Counted from the stretch's first letter, positions 26,066 through 34,189 are shown. The stretch: DNA of 64,000 nt from Marixanthomonas sp002364245 (GCA_963973455.1 CAXAZF010000007.1:62001-126000); one strand, 5' to 3'. Numbers and translations are program-made. The notes: generated from the sequence alone by a model not told the origin.

Positions 26066-26962
26066 CTATTTTCGGGGGTGAAACTTGTTAATTACTTCAG
26101 TAAGGTGTGTAGTGTCTATGTGTGTGTAAATTTCAGTGGTGGTAATACTTTCGTGTCCTAACATTTGTTGTATGGAGCGTAAATCGGCTCCGTTTTCTAA
26201 TAAATGTGTGGCAAATGAATGTCTAAGTGTATGCGGACTAACTTTTTTTTGAATTCCCACTTTTTCGGCTAATTGCTTTACAATGGTAAAAATCATGGCT
26301 CGGGTGAGTGGATTTCCCCTTCGGTTTAAAAATAAAGTATCTTTTGCTTTTGGTTGAATGGGTATGTGAATACGCACTTCATTTTTATAGGTATTAATGT
26401 ATTTAACCGTATTTCCGCCAATGGGTACAAAACGTTCTTTATCGCCTTTTCCTGAAACTTTTATAAACCCTTCGTCAAAAAAGAGATCTGATATTTTTAA
26501 ACCTGTCAATTCAGAAACCCGCAGACCACAAGCGTATAAAGTTTCAAGTATCGCACGGTTACGCTCGCCTTGGGGATGGCTTAAATCAATAGCTTCAATT
26601 AGAGAGTCTATTTCTTCCGTAGAAAGGGTGTCGGGCAGTTTACGGGCAATTTTTGGGCTTTCAACAAGTTCCAATGGGTTGGTCTTACGGTATTCTTCAA
26701 AAACTAGGTAATTAAAAAAACCTCTTAATCCTGAAATGACCCGGCTTTGCGATTGCGGTTGCATTTGCTTTGCAATTGAATAAATGAATTGCTGTACGGT
26801 TTCTTCTGAAATAGATATGGGTGATTCATTGATTTCTGTTTCAGAAAGCCATTTCATCAGTTTTTTAAGATCCAATGAATAGTTTTTGATGGAATTGGCT
26901 GAAAGCCCACGTTCTATGCGCAAATAGTCTTTGTAATCGTTTATAGCCTGCTGCCATTTCAT
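26066..26962 (-). CDS. xerD: Tyrosine recombinase XerD
   Basis: A 298-residue site-specific recombinase of normal XerC/D length. The N-terminal SAM-like domain (1-85) binds the core site. The catalytic domain has R148 (GLRVSEL), K172 (GKGDKERF), H244 and R247 (HTLRHSFATH), H270 (LGHESI) and the nucleophile Y279 (EIYTH). It resolves chromosome dimers at dif together with a second Xer or alone. It is chromosomal and shows no mobile element signature, so it is a housekeeping XerD rather than an integrase. The nearest divergent neighbours are the outer-membrane barrel genes. Confidence 0.95.
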   Translation of the reverse strand: MKWQQAINDYKDYLRIERGLSANSIKNYSLDLKKLMKWLSETEINESPISISEETVQQFIYSIAKQMQPQSQSRVISGLRGFFNYLVFEEYRKTNPLELVESPKIARKLPDTLSTEEIDSLIEAIDLSHPQGERNRAILETLYACGLRVSELTGLKISDLFFDEGFIKVSGKGDKERFVPIGGNTVKYINTYKNEVRIHIPIQPKAKDTLFLNRRGNPLTRAMIFTIVKQLAEKVGIQKKVSPHTLRHSFATHLLENGADLRSIQQMLGHESITTTEIYTHIDTTHLTEVINKFHPRK

Positions 26963-27061
26963 ACTACGATATTACTAAATATAGCGGTATTAAAAAATAA
27001 TAAATGTGGAGATACGTTATTTCTTGTATATTGTATAATACAAACTTAAAAGACAAATACT

Positions 27062-27622
27062 ATGAAAAAACTGATTTTTGCCGTTCTGGCACTAATGACT
27101 ATTACAACAACGCAAGCTCAAGGTCTTGACCTTGGTATAAAAGCAGGGGTAAACTTTGCAACCTTAACTGATGCGAGAGGCTTGGACAACCGAACTGGAT
27201 TTGTTGTTGGTGCCTTTGTAGGCGGAAAACTGGGTGATAGGTTTGGTATACAGGCAGATTTATTATACTCACAACAAGGAGCTGAGTTTGATGCTGGGGA
27301 ATTTAATTTAGACTATGTTAATGTGCCTATTGTTGCTAAAATTTATTTAACTGATAAATTCAATTTGCAAGCAGGGCCTCAATTTGGGGTTTTGGTTAAT
27401 GATGAAGCACAAACGGTGATAGGAGAAGTAATAAATGATATTGGTACCAATGAATTTGATATTTCTGGCGTTGTGGGTATCGGCTTTGACGTACCATTGG
27501 GATTACGTTTGGAAGGCCGATATAACTTTGGTTTAACCGATGTTCCAGAAGAAAGAGGGGCAGATTTTAATAAAAGTAAAAACAGTGTATTCACATTATC
27601 ACTGGGTTATAGCTTTCTTTAA
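27062..27622 (+). CDS. Outer membrane beta-barrel protein (PorT-like), copy 1
   Basis: Signal peptide MKKLIFAVLALMTITTTQAQ, then an eight-stranded barrel pattern: GIKAGVNFATLT at the start, GIQADLLYSQQG, LDYVNVPIVAKIYL, and the end segment RYNFGLTDV...GYSFL with an aromatic terminus. It fits the Bacteroidota OMP_b-brl_2/PorT-like porin family of 180-210 residues. Substrate and role are unknown. It is the first of three related genes in tandem between xerD and aroQ, each with its own upstream region. Confidence 0.88.
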   Translation: MKKLIFAVLALMTITTTQAQGLDLGIKAGVNFATLTDARGLDNRTGFVVGAFVGGKLGDRFGIQADLLYSQQGAEFDAGEFNLDYVNVPIVAKIYLTDKFNLQAGPQFGVLVNDEAQTVIGEVINDIGTNEFDISGVVGIGFDVPLGLRLEGRYNFGLTDVPEERGADFNKSKNSVFTLSLGYSFL

Positions 27623-27677
27623 GAGCCTTTAATAAAAGCTTATAAAATTATTAATACTTTTTTTGTAGTCCTCACTT

Positions 27678-27685
27678 TAGATTTG
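27678..27685 (+). promoter_or_regulatory. Candidate -7 element before barrel gene 2
   Basis: TAGATTTG is an exact TAnnTTTG match, 23 bases before the ATG at 27709. A TTG lies only 12 bases upstream of it, closer than the usual 17-23, so the -33 element is uncertain. Confidence 0.4.
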
Positions 27686-27708
27686 TTCAAAATTTAAAAA
27701 CAAGAACT

Positions 27709-28323
27709 ATGAAAAAAGTATTTTTTATTGCTGTACTAGCAGTATTTGGCGTAACAGCAACACAAGCACAAGAAGTAAGATTAGGAGCCAAAGGTGGTGT
27801 AAATTTTTCATCTTTATCTGGTGATGGTTTTGATGCCTTTGACGATCCTGAGGGTAGAACCAGTTTTCATATTGGTGCCTTTGCAGAAATTCCGTTAAGC
27901 GAACGCTTTTCTATTCAACCTGAGGTTTTATATTCAGGACAAGGGTTTGATTTAATAAGTAGAGAAGGAGCAGACGATACAGAAGTGCAATTAGATTACA
28001 TTAACGTGCCTGTAATGGCAAAAGTGTATTTAATTGAAGGACTGTATGCAGAAGCAGGACCACAAATAGGTTTTAACGTAAAAAATGAAATAGATAGTGA
28101 TCCAGACGACGTAGGTTCAGGTTCAACAGAACTTGATGGTGATTTGTTTAACGACATTGACTTTTCAGTAGGAGTAGGAGCTGGATATCGATTTAATAAT
28201 GGACTGTTTTTAAACGCCCGTTATAACTTTGGTTTAACCGATATTGTAAACAGTGAAGACATTCCTTTTGATGTAGACGCTAAAAACTCAGTTTTTGCAG
28301 TATCTGCAGGTTATTCATTCTAA
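27709..28323 (+). CDS. Outer membrane beta-barrel protein (PorT-like), copy 2
   Basis: A 204-residue protein with a signal peptide ending TQAQ, and a barrel close in layout to its upstream neighbour: LGAKGGVNFSSLS, SIQPEVLYSGQG, LDYINVPVMAKVYL, ARYNFGLTDIV and the ending GYSF. The shared LDYxNVP and RYNFGLTD motifs show that copies 1 and 2 are duplicates. Copy 2 carries an extra acidic loop (EIDSDPDDVGSGSTELDGD), probably extracellular. Role unknown; it ends before a strong terminator. Confidence 0.88.
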   Translation: MKKVFFIAVLAVFGVTATQAQEVRLGAKGGVNFSSLSGDGFDAFDDPEGRTSFHIGAFAEIPLSERFSIQPEVLYSGQGFDLISREGADDTEVQLDYINVPVMAKVYLIEGLYAEAGPQIGFNVKNEIDSDPDDVGSGSTELDGDLFNDIDFSVGVGAGYRFNNGLFLNARYNFGLTDIVNSEDIPFDVDAKNSVFAVSAGYSF

Positions 28324-28348
28324 AAAGTGAAACACTTAATTATTAAGT

Positions 28349-28374
28349 AAGCAGGGGTAAAACCCTGCTTTTTT
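28349..28374 (+). terminator. Intrinsic terminator after barrel gene 2
   Basis: AAGCAGGG (28349-28356) pairs with CCCTGCTT (28363-28370) around a 6-base loop, followed by T residues. Confidence 0.85.
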
Positions 28375-28482
28375 ATTTTAAACAATAATAGCTTTATAAC
28401 ATTATGAGTATTATTTTTTTGCGAATGTCACAATATTTTTAGTACATTTATTCTATTAACTAATCAAAATAAACTTTTTATT

Positions 28483-28992
28483 ATGAAAAAACTATTACTA
28501 TTCGCTGCTTTAGCAGTATTCGGAATCGGAACCTCATTTGCCCAAGGAGATGTTAAATTAGGTATCAATGGTGCTATACCAATGGGAGATTTTGATGAAG
28601 CTTATTCATTCGGTGTAATTGCCGATGTTGCTTATTTGTTTGACATTAACGAAACATTTAAAGTAGGGCCTATGACAAGTTTTCTTTATTATTTTGGGAA
28701 AGATCAAGAAGGGAGTATTGGAGATGTTGAAATTGAAGTTGATGCCGATGATGCGGCTTTTTTGCCGTTAGGGGGAACTGCTCGGTTCTATTTAGATGAA
28801 GCCTTTTATTTTGGAGCTGATTTAGGATATGGTATTGGGATTTCCCCTGACGGTAATGATGGGGGCTTTTATTATCGCCCTAGAGCTGCATATAATTTCG
28901 GCAATATTGGTATAGTATTGTCTTATTCAGGTGTTGCACTAGATGGGGCGACATTTAGTTCTTTAAATTTTGGAGTAGAATTCGGACTTTAA
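28483..28992 (+). CDS. Outer membrane beta-barrel protein, copy 3 (divergent)
   Basis: A 169-residue secreted barrel-like protein with a signal peptide ending SFAQ. The overall plan, with glycine- and aromatic-rich strands (VKLGINGAIPMGDF, VGPMTSFLYYF, YYRPRAAYNFG, LNFGVEFGL), matches small Bacteroidota beta-barrels. It lacks the LDYxNVP and RYNFGLTD motifs shared by copies 1 and 2, so it is a more distant relative. It has one acidic loop, DVEIEVDADD. It is bounded by a terminator on each side and so is its own transcription unit. Confidence 0.82.
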   Translation: MKKLLLFAALAVFGIGTSFAQGDVKLGINGAIPMGDFDEAYSFGVIADVAYLFDINETFKVGPMTSFLYYFGKDQEGSIGDVEIEVDADDAAFLPLGGTARFYLDEAFYFGADLGYGIGISPDGNDGGFYYRPRAAYNFGNIGIVLSYSGVALDGATFSSLNFGVEFGL

Positions 28993-29009
28993 ATTATTTT
29001 AAATAATCT

Positions 29010-29040
29010 AAAGCAGGAGCTTATAGCTCCTGCTTTTTTA
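29010..29040 (+). terminator. Intrinsic terminator after barrel gene 3
   Basis: An 11-bp stem (29010-29020 AAAGCAGGAGC with 29026-29036 GCTCCTGCTTT) with a 5-base loop, followed by T residues, lies just upstream of aroQ. Confidence 0.87.
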
Positions 29041-29045
29041 TTTTC

Positions 29046-29053
29046 TATATTTG
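29046..29053 (+). promoter_or_regulatory. -7 element directly before aroQ
   Basis: TATATTTG matches TAnnTTTG exactly and ends 4 bases before the ATG at 29058, so the predicted start of transcription coincides with the start codon. No -33 TTG is seen in the terminator region upstream. Confidence 0.45.
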
Positions 29054-29057
29054 AGAC

Positions 29058-29480
29058 ATGAAAATTATCATTATCAACGGCCCTAACTTAAATCTGCTCG
29101 GCAAACGTGAGACCGATGTCTATGGCGACCAATCGTTTCAAGATTTTTTTACTGAACTTCAGTTTAAATACAAAAAAGTGGAATTGGAACAGTTTCAATC
29201 TAATATTGAAGGTGAGTTGATTGATAAACTACAAGAAGTAGGCTACGAATACGATGGTATTATTTTAAATGCGGCCGCTTATACGCATACTTCAGTAGGG
29301 ATTGGTGATGCTGTTAAGGCCATTGAAACGCCAGTTATTGAAGTTCATATCTCCAACACTTTTTCACGGGAAGACTTTCGGCATAAATCGTACATTTCAC
29401 CCAATGCGCAAGGCATTATTTTAGGCTTTGGACTACAAAGTTACGAACTGGCTTTACAAAGTTTTTTGACGGACAACTAA
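29058..29480 (+). CDS. aroQ: 3-dehydroquinate dehydratase, type II
   Basis: A 140-residue type II dehydroquinase, a normal length. Motifs are GPNLNLLGKRE (residues 8-18), catalytic Y22, SNIEGELID (about 48-56), NAAAYTHTS with N71 and H77, and EVHISN with H97. It performs the third step of the shikimate pathway. The stop codon overlaps the next gene's ATG by one base (TAATG), so the Dph6-like gene is translationally coupled to it. Confidence 0.96.
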   Translation: MKIIIINGPNLNLLGKRETDVYGDQSFQDFFTELQFKYKKVELEQFQSNIEGELIDKLQEVGYEYDGIILNAAAYTHTSVGIGDAVKAIETPVIEVHISNTFSREDFRHKSYISPNAQGIILGFGLQSYELALQSFLTDN

Positions 29481-30205
29481 TGAAACAATCTTATTTAAAT
29501 TGGAGTTCCGGTAAAGATGCTGCATTGGCATATTATTTTCTGAAAAAGAATCCTGATTATAATGTTTCAAAGCTGGTTACTACAGTTAATAACGATTTTA
29601 ATCGTGTTTCTATGCATGGCTTGAACGAAGATCTGTTGGATGCTCAAGTAAAAAGTATAGGTTTGCCACTTCAAAAAATATACTTGCCTCAAGAGACTTC
29701 GATGCAACTTTATAATGCTAAAATGGAGGAAGCCACCCAAAAACTAACCTCCGAAGGGTTTACCCACGCTGCTTTTGGTGATATTTTTTTGGAAGATTTA
29801 AAAAAGTATAGAGAAGAGCAGTTGCAAAAAGTAGGTTTACAAACTATTTTCCCACTGTGGAAAAAAGATACTGCCATGATAATGAAAGAGTTTTTAAGCC
29901 TCGGTTTTAAAGCTGTTACCGTCTGTGTTAATGCAAAACTATTAGATGAATCGTTTGTGGGAAGAGAAGTAAACCATGCTTTTTTAAACGATTTACCCGA
30001 TACAGTAGATCCGTGCGGTGAAAATGGTGAATTTCACACGTTTGTGTACGATGGACCAATTTTTAATCATCCAGTTTCTTTTGAAATAGGAGAGAAGGTA
30101 TTAAAAAGTTATAGTCCTTCAAAAGACGACGATGACGAATGTTTTACTGGTGATACTAAAAGCTGGGACACACAGTTTTGGTACTGCGATTTAATATCAA
30201 AATAA
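29480..30205 (+). CDS. Dph6-like PP-loop ATPase (diphthine-ammonia ligase family)
   Basis: A 241-residue protein with an N-terminal PP-loop SSGKDA (residues 9-14) and the family pattern GFTHAAFGDIFLEDLKKYRE and VDPCGENGEFHTFVYDGP, strongly matching the Dph6/adenine nucleotide alpha-hydrolase-like ATPases. In eukaryotes and archaea Dph6 amidates diphthine on EF2. Bacteria have no diphthamide, so the bacterial substrate is unknown. It overlaps aroQ by one base, but no pathway link is evident from that alone. It ends at a strong terminator. Confidence 0.9.
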   Translation: MKQSYLNWSSGKDAALAYYFLKKNPDYNVSKLVTTVNNDFNRVSMHGLNEDLLDAQVKSIGLPLQKIYLPQETSMQLYNAKMEEATQKLTSEGFTHAAFGDIFLEDLKKYREEQLQKVGLQTIFPLWKKDTAMIMKEFLSLGFKAVTVCVNAKLLDESFVGREVNHAFLNDLPDTVDPCGENGEFHTFVYDGPIFNHPVSFEIGEKVLKSYSPSKDDDDECFTGDTKSWDTQFWYCDLISK

Positions 30206-30236
30206 AAAAAGCGCTTCAATTTATGAAGCGCTTTTT
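30206..30236 (+). terminator. Bidirectional intrinsic terminator between the Dph6-like gene and lpdA
   Basis: A 13-bp inverted repeat (30206-30218 with 30224-30236, core AAGCGCTTCA/TGAAGCGCTT) and a 5-base loop are flanked by A-rich and T-rich runs, so it can serve both convergent genes. Confidence 0.88.
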
Positions 30237-30259
30237 CTTTGGGTGTATATTATTCAAAC

Positions 30260-31636
30260 TTATAAATGAATCACTTCATCATAAGCAGCAGCAGTTGCTT
30301 CCATCACCGCTTCACTCATTGTAGGGTGTGGGTGTACTGCTTTTAATACTTCGTGTCCTGTGGTTTCTAGTTTTCTACCTAGAACGGCTTCAGCAATCAT
30401 ATCGGTTACACCGGCACCAATCATATGGCAACCTAACCACTCACCGTATTTGGCATCGTAAATTACTTTTACGAAACCATCTTTTGTTCCGGCAGCGCTT
30501 GCTTTACCACTAGCAGAAAATGGAAACTTACCAATTTTAAGCTCGTAACCAGCTTCTTTAGCTTGTTTCTCTGTCATACCAACACTTGCAATTTCAGGAG
30601 TTGCATAGGTACAACCTGGAATGTTTCCGTAATCAATAGCTTCTACGTTCATTCCGGCAATTTTTTCAACACAAGTTATTCCTTCAGCTGAAGCAACATG
30701 CGCCAATGCTTGTCCAGGAACGCAGTCACCAATGGCGTAGTATCCAGGAATGTTGGTTTGGTAATAATCGTTTACCATAATTTTACCTTTATCGGTAACA
30801 ATACCGACATCTTCCAAGCCAATGTTTTCAATATTTGCGGCAATACCTACAGCAGAAAGTACAACATCTGCCTCAAGTGTTTCTTCGCCTTTTTTGGTTT
30901 TTACAGTTGCTTTTACTGTTTTACCAGAAGTATCCACTTTTTCTACTGAAGAATTTGTCATTACCTTAACCCCCGCTTTTTTAAAGGACTTTTCAAACTG
31001 CTTTGAAACGTCTTCGTCTTCTAACGGAACCAAATTCGGTAAAAATTCTACTATCGTAACTTCGGTACCCATAGCGTTATAAAAATGAGCAAACTCGACA
31101 CCAATGGCACCACTACCAACAACAATCATTTTCTTAGGCTGCTTGTCAAGTGACATTGCTTCGCGGTATCCAATTACTTTTTTGCCGTCTTGTTTTAAGT
31201 TAGGCAACTCACGAGAACGGGCTCCAGTAGCAATTATAATATGGTCTGCAGAATATTCTTTTCCATCGACATCAACCTTTTTCCCGGGTTTTAGTTTTCC
31301 GAAGCCATCAATAACGTCAATTTTATTCTTCTTCATCAAGAACTGAACACCTTTACTCATACCATTGGCAACGCCACGGCTGCGTTCAACTACTTTTCCG
31401 AAGTCTTTATCTGCACCTTTTACCGTAAGACCGTAATCTTCGGCGTGGTTTAAATAATCAAAAACCTGTGCACTTTTTAACAGTGCTTTAGTTGGGATAC
31501 AACCCCAGTTAAGGCAAACGCCTCCCAGGCTTTCTTTTTCAATAACAGCTGTTTTTAAGCCTAATTGTGAAGCCCTGATTGCAGCAACATAGCCTCCGGG
31601 ACCACTTCCTAAAACGATTACGTCGTATTTACTCAT
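30260..31636 (-). CDS. lpdA: Dihydrolipoyl dehydrogenase
   Basis: A 458-residue flavoprotein disulfide reductase. The FAD site is VLGSGPGGYVAAI (residues 8-20), the redox disulfide C41-LNWG-C46, the NAD site VVGSGAIGVEFA (about 178-189), and the C-terminal acid-base H437 in HPHPT. It reoxidises lipoamide in the pyruvate, 2-oxoglutarate and branched-chain dehydrogenases and in glycine cleavage (see gcvT at 7.1 kb). It is a single gene on the minus strand, not inside a dehydrogenase operon. Confidence 0.97.
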   Translation of the reverse strand: MSKYDVIVLGSGPGGYVAAIRASQLGLKTAVIEKESLGGVCLNWGCIPTKALLKSAQVFDYLNHAEDYGLTVKGADKDFGKVVERSRGVANGMSKGVQFLMKKNKIDVIDGFGKLKPGKKVDVDGKEYSADHIIIATGARSRELPNLKQDGKKVIGYREAMSLDKQPKKMIVVGSGAIGVEFAHFYNAMGTEVTIVEFLPNLVPLEDEDVSKQFEKSFKKAGVKVMTNSSVEKVDTSGKTVKATVKTKKGEETLEADVVLSAVGIAANIENIGLEDVGIVTDKGKIMVNDYYQTNIPGYYAIGDCVPGQALAHVASAEGITCVEKIAGMNVEAIDYGNIPGCTYATPEIASVGMTEKQAKEAGYELKIGKFPFSASGKASAAGTKDGFVKVIYDAKYGEWLGCHMIGAGVTDMIAEAVLGRKLETTGHEVLKAVHPHPTMSEAVMEATAAAYDEVIHL

Positions 31637-31702
31637 TTCGTTGTTTTATGTCGTTATTTTGAAGCTACGAATTTACAAAATGTTAGGGGTACGTGCTAAA
31701 AA

Positions 31703-31751
31703 AAGAGGCATCAAATTCCAAATAATCAATTTTAGGAATTTGATGCCTCTT
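31703..31751 (-). terminator. Long-stem terminator downstream of the msrB pair
   Basis: A perfect 17-bp inverted repeat (31703-31719 with 31735-31751) with a 15-base loop is followed by a T-run on the minus strand, where it ends the msrB transcript. It lies between msrB and the upstream region of lpdA. Confidence 0.8.
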
Positions 31752-31769
31752 CAATTTATGGGCAGTTTG

Positions 31770-32171
31770 CTATTTTTTATCAAAATCCACTGAAAGCGAA
31801 TTCACGCAAAACCGTTGCCCAGTTTCGGTAGGGCCATCATTAAATACATGCCCTAAATGGCTTCCACAAGTTGAACATAGTATTTCAGTACGAATCATTC
31901 CTAAAGAAGTATCGCGGACGTATTCTACTGCGCCATCAATGGCTTCATCAAAGGATGGCCAACCACAGCTGCTTTCAAATTTGCTGTCGCTTTTAAAAAG
32001 TGGGGTGTTGCACGCGCCACATTTATAGGTGCCATCTTCAAAGTGAATGTTATACTTTCCCGTATGTGGACGCTCTGTACCGGCTTCACGAAGAATTCGA
32101 TAACGTTCATCACCGAGCTCTTTTCGCCACTCGGCCTCTGTTTTTTGTATAGAATATTTGTTATTGCTCAT
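31770..32171 (-). CDS. msrB: Peptide-methionine (R)-S-oxide reductase, cytoplasmic copy
   Basis: A 133-residue MsrB with two zinc CxxC pairs (CGAC, CSTC), the GWPSFD substrate loop, GHVFNDGP, and the catalytic C122 in QRFCVNS. It has no signal peptide, so it should repair methionine-R-sulfoxide in cytoplasmic proteins. It overlaps the preceding lipoprotein-type MsrB gene by 11 bases, indicating translation coupling. The conserved TERPHTGKY segment near the N-terminus is typical of the family. Confidence 0.95.
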   Translation of the reverse strand: MSNNKYSIQKTEAEWRKELGDERYRILREAGTERPHTGKYNIHFEDGTYKCGACNTPLFKSDSKFESSCGWPSFDEAIDGAVEYVRDTSLGMIRTEILCSTCGSHLGHVFNDGPTETGQRFCVNSLSVDFDKK

Positions 32172-32646
32172 CTTTTGCTGGTATAAAATCTAAAGCGACT
32201 CCATTAATGCAGTGTCTTTTTCCCGTGGTTTCTTGAGGACCATCATTAAAAACGTGACCTAAGTGACCACCACAAGTGGCGCAGTGCTCTTCGTTACGGC
32301 TGTAACCTAACTTATTGTCGGTGGAAAATTCTACATTTCCTTCAATAAACCGATCAAAACTTGGCCATCCGGTACCGCTTTTAAATTTATTTTCGCTTTT
32401 ATATAATGGTGTTCCGCATCCGGCACAAACGTAAGTTCCTTTTTCTTTATTGCTGTTTAATTCGCTTGAAAAGGGACGTTCTGTAGCGGCATGACGGAGC
32501 ACCTGATATTCCATATCGGTAAGTTCCGCTTTCCATTCAGCATCGGTTTTGGTAACCTCATATTCCTTTTGTTCTTTTTTATCCTGTGCTTTGGAGTTAC
32601 AACTAAACAGTACGACGCTACACAGTAAAAAAATGAATTTTTTCAT
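32161..32646 (-). CDS. msrB: Peptide-methionine (R)-S-oxide reductase, lipoprotein copy
   Basis: A 161-residue MsrB carrying a lipoprotein signal (MKKFIFLLCSVVLFSC, lipidated at C16) followed by a charged KKEQKE linker. It has all catalytic elements: CAGC and CATC zinc sites, GTGWPSFD, GHVFNDGP and the catalytic C146 in KRHCINGV. It would act in the periplasm or at the outer membrane, complementing the cytoplasmic copy made from the overlapping downstream gene. Lipid anchoring of MsrB is less common than the soluble form. Confidence 0.94.
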   Translation of the reverse strand: MKKFIFLLCSVVLFSCNSKAQDKKEQKEYEVTKTDAEWKAELTDMEYQVLRHAATERPFSSELNSNKEKGTYVCAGCGTPLYKSENKFKSGTGWPSFDRFIEGNVEFSTDNKLGYSRNEEHCATCGGHLGHVFNDGPQETTGKRHCINGVALDFIPAKDEQ

Positions 32647-32649
32647 AGT

Positions 32650-33174
32650 TTAATTTTCAAGATTAATGACTTCAATTTCTGAATTGCTCATAATGTCATT
32701 CATTGTCAAATCTGCAGTTGCAAATTCGGCTGGGACGATGGCAACTCTAAATATTTGGTCGTTGGTAAAGTCAGTTCCTAACGTTGATACATCAAAATTT
32801 CCATCGATTACAAATTGAATATCAAAAAAAGTATGGTTAAAACTGTATTCTATAAATTCACCAGTGCCATCATTGAAAAACTGACTTCTTGGTAGTTGTA
32901 CCCAAATATCAGCAGGTGGGTCTACTATTGGGTCTTGACCTATAAATTGATATGCTAGCACAACATCACTTTCAAAAACCTCTATATTACTAGGAAATTC
33001 TATAAATGCTGAAGTTAAAGATTGTGATTGTGAATCAAATTGAAAATCTACTGTAGCTTCAAAAACCTGTGCTAAGAAAGCATCACCCGGAGGTCCTGGA
33101 GGTCCTGGGTCACCTTCACATGATGAAAATAAAAAAGTGGTCGAAAGCGCTAAAAATAAAAGTATCTGTTTCAT
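32650..33174 (-). CDS. Lipoprotein with short collagen-like tether
   Basis: A 174-residue lipoprotein: MKQILLFLALSTTFLFSSC (cysteine at 19), then EGDPGPPGPPGD, three Gly-X-Y units of collagen type directly after the lipid anchor, and a beta-rich domain of about 140 residues that I cannot assign. The collagen-like stretch is probably a short rigid spacer. The gene ends 3 bases before the lipoprotein MsrB start, so it may lead that operon. The role is unknown. Confidence 0.8.
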   Translation of the reverse strand: MKQILLFLALSTTFLFSSCEGDPGPPGPPGDAFLAQVFEATVDFQFDSQSQSLTSAFIEFPSNIEVFESDVVLAYQFIGQDPIVDPPADIWVQLPRSQFFNDGTGEFIEYSFNHTFFDIQFVIDGNFDVSTLGTDFTNDQIFRVAIVPAEFATADLTMNDIMSNSEIEVINLEN

Positions 33175-33245
33175 AATTTGTGTGTTTTAATAAATATAGT
33201 AGCAAAAGCTATTCCAGTTTTTATATAAATTTTAATAAAAATCAA

Positions 33246-33271
33246 TTGTATTATCTTTAACTTTAAATTTG
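33246..33271 (+). promoter_or_regulatory. Candidate promoter for the M48 peptidase
   Basis: TTG at 33246-33248, a 15-base spacer (slightly short) and TAAATTTG at 33264-33271 (exact TAnnTTTG) lie 20 bases before the ATG. Confidence 0.4.
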
Positions 33272-33290
33272 AAACGTAAAAAAACAAACA

Positions 33291-34109
33291 ATGATTTATA
33301 AAAAAACACTCTCCTTAGTAGCAGTACTTGTGTTTGCTGTAGCTTGTAGTACTAATCCATTTACAGGAAAAAAAACCTTGGCTTTAGTCCCTAATTCTCA
33401 AATATTGCCAATGGCATTTCAGCAATATGATCAATTTTTATCTGAAAATAAAGTAATTAAAGGAACCTCAGATGCCCAGATGGTTGAAAGGGTTGGACAA
33501 AAAATATCAACCGCGGCAGAGCGGTACCTCACAGCTAATGGCTATGCTGGATATTTAAAAAACTATCGTTGGGAATATTCACTAATTGATGATGACACAA
33601 AAAATGCTTGGGCGATGCCTGGCGGTAAAATAGCTTTTTATAAAGGAATTATGCCCATTGCTAAAAATGAAGCTGGTGTAGCTTCTATTATGGGGCATGA
33701 GGTAGCACATGCATTAGCTAACCACGGGCAACAGCGTATGAGTGCCGCACAACTACAACAATTAGGGGCTGTAGCTGGAAATTTAGCATTGGCCAAAAAT
33801 CCAGAAAATCAACAGATATTTAATCAATATTACGGAGTTGGAACACAAGTAGGGGTCATGTTGCCTTTTAGTAGAAGTAACGAAGTAGAAGCCGACAGAA
33901 TAGGGTTAACCCTTATGGCAATTGCAGGATACGACCCAATAGTGGCAGCAGATTTATGGCAACGAATGCAACAACAGGGTGGAGGAGCACCCCCAGAATT
34001 TTTAAGTACACACCCTTCTAGTGAGACTCGTATACGAAATATACAAAGTTGGGCTGCTGAAGCAAAAGCCGAAGCCCGAAAGTATGGTGTAACTTCTTTT
34101 AAGAAATAA
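33291..34109 (+). CDS. M48 family metallopeptidase, lipoprotein (LoiP/BepA-like)
   Basis: A 272-residue protein with a lipoprotein signal (cysteine at 19, followed by STNPFTGKK, the common start of this family). The zinc site is H136-E-V-A-H140 in MGHEVAHALANH, with E200 in NEVEADRIGL as the third ligand. It is periplasmic, attached to the outer membrane, and by family similarity takes part in quality control of outer-membrane proteins. It is a single gene with its own promoter and a strong downstream terminator. Confidence 0.94.
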   Translation: MIYKKTLSLVAVLVFAVACSTNPFTGKKTLALVPNSQILPMAFQQYDQFLSENKVIKGTSDAQMVERVGQKISTAAERYLTANGYAGYLKNYRWEYSLIDDDTKNAWAMPGGKIAFYKGIMPIAKNEAGVASIMGHEVAHALANHGQQRMSAAQLQQLGAVAGNLALAKNPENQQIFNQYYGVGTQVGVMLPFSRSNEVEADRIGLTLMAIAGYDPIVAADLWQRMQQQGGGAPPEFLSTHPSSETRIRNIQSWAAEAKAEARKYGVTSFKK

Positions 34110-34141
34110 GTTTTTAAAAAGAATAATTTCAAGTAATTTAG

Positions 34142-34173
34142 TCCCGTTTTGATATAAATCAGAACGGGATTTT
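34142..34173 (+). terminator. Intrinsic terminator after the M48 peptidase gene
   Basis: A 12-bp stem (34142-34153 with 34158-34169, one G-U pair) with a 4-base loop is followed by TTTTGTTTT. Confidence 0.88.
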
Positions 34174-34189
34174 GTTTTAAAACACTTCT

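Noticed and set aside
26066..26962. Tyrosine recombinase as a sign of an integrated element.
   Set aside because: Its length, motifs and solitary chromosomal position fit housekeeping XerD. There is no att-like repeat, tRNA target or element gene nearby.
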